From Berberis thunbergii (Eukaryota > Streptophyta > Magnoliopsida > Ranunculales > Berberidaceae): a DNA stretch of 64,000 nt. The stretch lies in contig QNQO01000542.1 in the NCBI GenBank assembly GCA_003290165.1, positions 124,001-188,000 on the forward strand. The letters run 5' to 3'. The first letter of the stretch is position 1, and every line of letters starts with the position of its first letter. A program made the position numbers and the translations under genes. Positions 62,581 through 64,000 of the stretch are shown piece after piece. Below the pieces are notes generated by a model, which saw nothing but the letters and a program-made list of their open reading frames with translations, made no database searches and was not told the DNA's origin.

Positions 62581-64000
62581 GGGGTGTATTGTATATGGAT
62601 TCTTATGGAATTGATAAATAATTTGAAAAGTCTAAGAACTCTTTAAATTGTTCACAGACTCTTTAAATTGTCCACAAACTTCTGTTGATTTCTTAAATAC
62701 ATAGACTCCTGCTACAGACTTTCTAGAGATTTATGAAAACTCACGAACTTTGTATGAACGACTTTTACAGATTTCTAATTATTTACAAGATAAAAAAGAA
62801 GTTAGTAAATAATGATGAAACTATATATATAAGAGGATTTAATTCACGAATAAATAAATTATATGTATATAAGAGAACGAGCATACCTTGAAAGCTATTA
62901 TCTCATAAGGTTCAACTGCAAACAGAAGATACTGGTATCGTTTGTCACAAGACTGAATTCTCTGCACCAACCAAAGAACAGATCCAAATATGTGAATATT
63001 AAAAACTTCAAGTGACATGCATGCCAAATTTTCAATAAGAATAAATCAAGCTAGAAGGAAATGTCCTCTGATTAAGTCTAGCCAGTCCCTTAAGTAAAGC
63101 ACATTTAATAAAAACATAACCAGGTAATAAGTAAATACTTCAAATTATAGTTTACCTGTTCAAAGGATGACATGAAACAGTGTCGTGGCTTAGAAAGGTC
63201 TTCGATTTCTAGATATTCAATCTGCATGCAATAACAATTGTACGCTTAAAATCCAAGACATGAATGGAACCCTAAATTAGTCTAACATCTGGACCTCTGG
63301 ATAAATAAAAGCATGTCGAAATCATATCACATAGATTGGCCTGTGCATAATTATCTTAAAAGATTTTAACAAAATAGATTAGCACCTGGAAGAGCAGGGA
63401 GCGCTGCTTAGTTTCTGGATCATATTGCTTTGTCATACGATACCTAGGCCTTCCAATCTTGACTGCAAGACAAAAAAACACCAAATTTATTTTACTTGTT
63501 GAAAAGAACTAGGAGAACATGAGGACCTGGGTACAATAATCAGAGTTGGGAGTTTATAATCGATGTTGGAGAGCCGAAGGGATGAACAAAACACACCATC
63601 TAATAAACAAAATGGTTTTACTGCTGATAGTGATTGCAATATACACTACAGAGCAAACAACATACCTGGTGAAACTCTTCTACCCACCCAAATCTCATAG
63701 ATAAATCCATTTGTTTTTAAGTTTTTAATTGCTTTTCCAGATTTATAGACCCTAATTCAAAATCATCAACGATGCAACTATGAACATTTTATGCAAAGAT
63801 AGAAAAATAATCGAGAAAACAAGAGGATGGGAACCAATCTCTTCGCGGCTGGCACAATGAAGAACTTTGGGAGACTTTTTTTCACGTTGAAATATTTGAT
63901 ATGGAGGCTGACAAACTATTGGACTTTGTTATTTATACCTAACACTACAAAGTCCATGAGAATCCATGATTTTCCAAATCCATAAATATGAATGATATTT
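62581..64000. mobile_element. Possible second gene-capturing element around the SF3A2 exons
   Basis: From 62581 (ggggtgtattgtatatggattcttatgga) and, inverted, from the window's right end (atttatggatttggaaaatcatggattctc) the sequence has transposon-like subterminal text: repeated gactctttaaattgt on the left, catggactttgtag on the right. The right tip is outside the window, so this is tentative. Confidence 0.3.
62887..63462 (-). pseudogene. SF3A2 (SF3a66/SAP62) internal exons, orphaned
   Basis: Three minus-strand exons with GT-AG borders are 63386-63462 (KIGRPRYRMTKQYDPETKQR), 63156-63221 (IEYLEIEDLSKPRHCFMSSF) and 62887-62961 (RIQSCDKRYQYLLFAVEPYE). They form one frame from the central part of SF3A2, the U2 snRNP subunit needed for branch-site recognition. 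Conserved positions are altered (PRHCF where PRHRF is usual, EYLEIED for EYPEIED). The next expected exon (VPSTEID...) is not found downstream, nor is the N-terminal zinc-finger region upstream. An exon-like segment at 63666-63751 could splice in frame ahead of it (SGKAIKNLKTNGFIYEIWVG), but I do not recognise it. This is likely a captured or duplicated fragment. Confidence 0.8.

Noticed and set aside
62382..62621. Plus-strand 79-codon open frame
   Set aside because: No recognised family; it runs into the transposon-like sequence at 62581.

Overview
This window is nuclear DNA from a flowering plant, almost certainly a eudicot. The evidence is plant-type ubiquitin (Ser19, Asp24, Ala57), GT-AG introns, plant-specific families (CYSTM, PP2A B'kappa, the AGPase large subunit) and abundant Ty1/copia, hAT and Mutator-like debris. 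It is gene-poor. Only four host genes look real: a polyubiquitin gene cut by the left edge (1-1001), a TMEM19/PGR-like DUF92 membrane protein (30132-33384), a small CYSTM gene on the minus strand (34826-35097), and a PP2A B'kappa-like regulatory subunit on the minus strand (38197-47580) split by one 7.9 kb intron. At the right edge are three orphan exons of the splicing factor SF3A2 (62887-63462, minus).

Layout. 1-1001: polyubiquitin with a one-base deletion in one repeat. 2182-2710: two small foldback elements. 3062-8460: an old, heavily mutated copia element. 9326-9540: an RMI1-like exon remnant. 9634-17797: an 8.2 kb gene-capturing element, flanked by a 9-bp near-identical duplication and bounded by long inverted repeats. 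18371-20668: a decayed hAT transposase. 21418-22172: a foldback with opposed pyrimidine and purine tracts. 23974-29476: a young copia element with LTRs, PBS and a 5-bp target duplication, disabled by one stop and one frameshift. 30132-35097: PGR and CYSTM genes. 35476-36581: two MITEs. 38197-47580: the PP2A gene, whose intron holds a minus-strand TRIM-like element with a hAT MITE nested in it, plus LINE remnants. 48581-62130: no recognised gene; tandem repeats, two copies of one hAT MITE family, a solo-LTR-like pair, a large head-to-head inverted repeat and several foldbacks. 62581-64000: SF3A2 exons, perhaps inside another gene-capturing element.

The most striking system is the 9634-17797 element. 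Each of its long terminal inverted repeats contains the first exon (with 5' splice site) of an Mpv17/PMP22-family gene. The right-hand copy passes directly, inside an intron, into the C-terminal nine exons of an ADP-glucose pyrophosphorylase large subunit. The left-hand copy lies upstream of the C-terminal two exons of an endo-beta-mannanase. All splice phases are zero at the join, so both convergent units keep one open frame if spliced. The terminal repeat therefore seems to act as a mobile 5' exon for two different captured genes.

Exon coordinates, phases, target-site duplications and terminal repeats were read by eye; identities of families come from remembered conserved motifs, not from searches.
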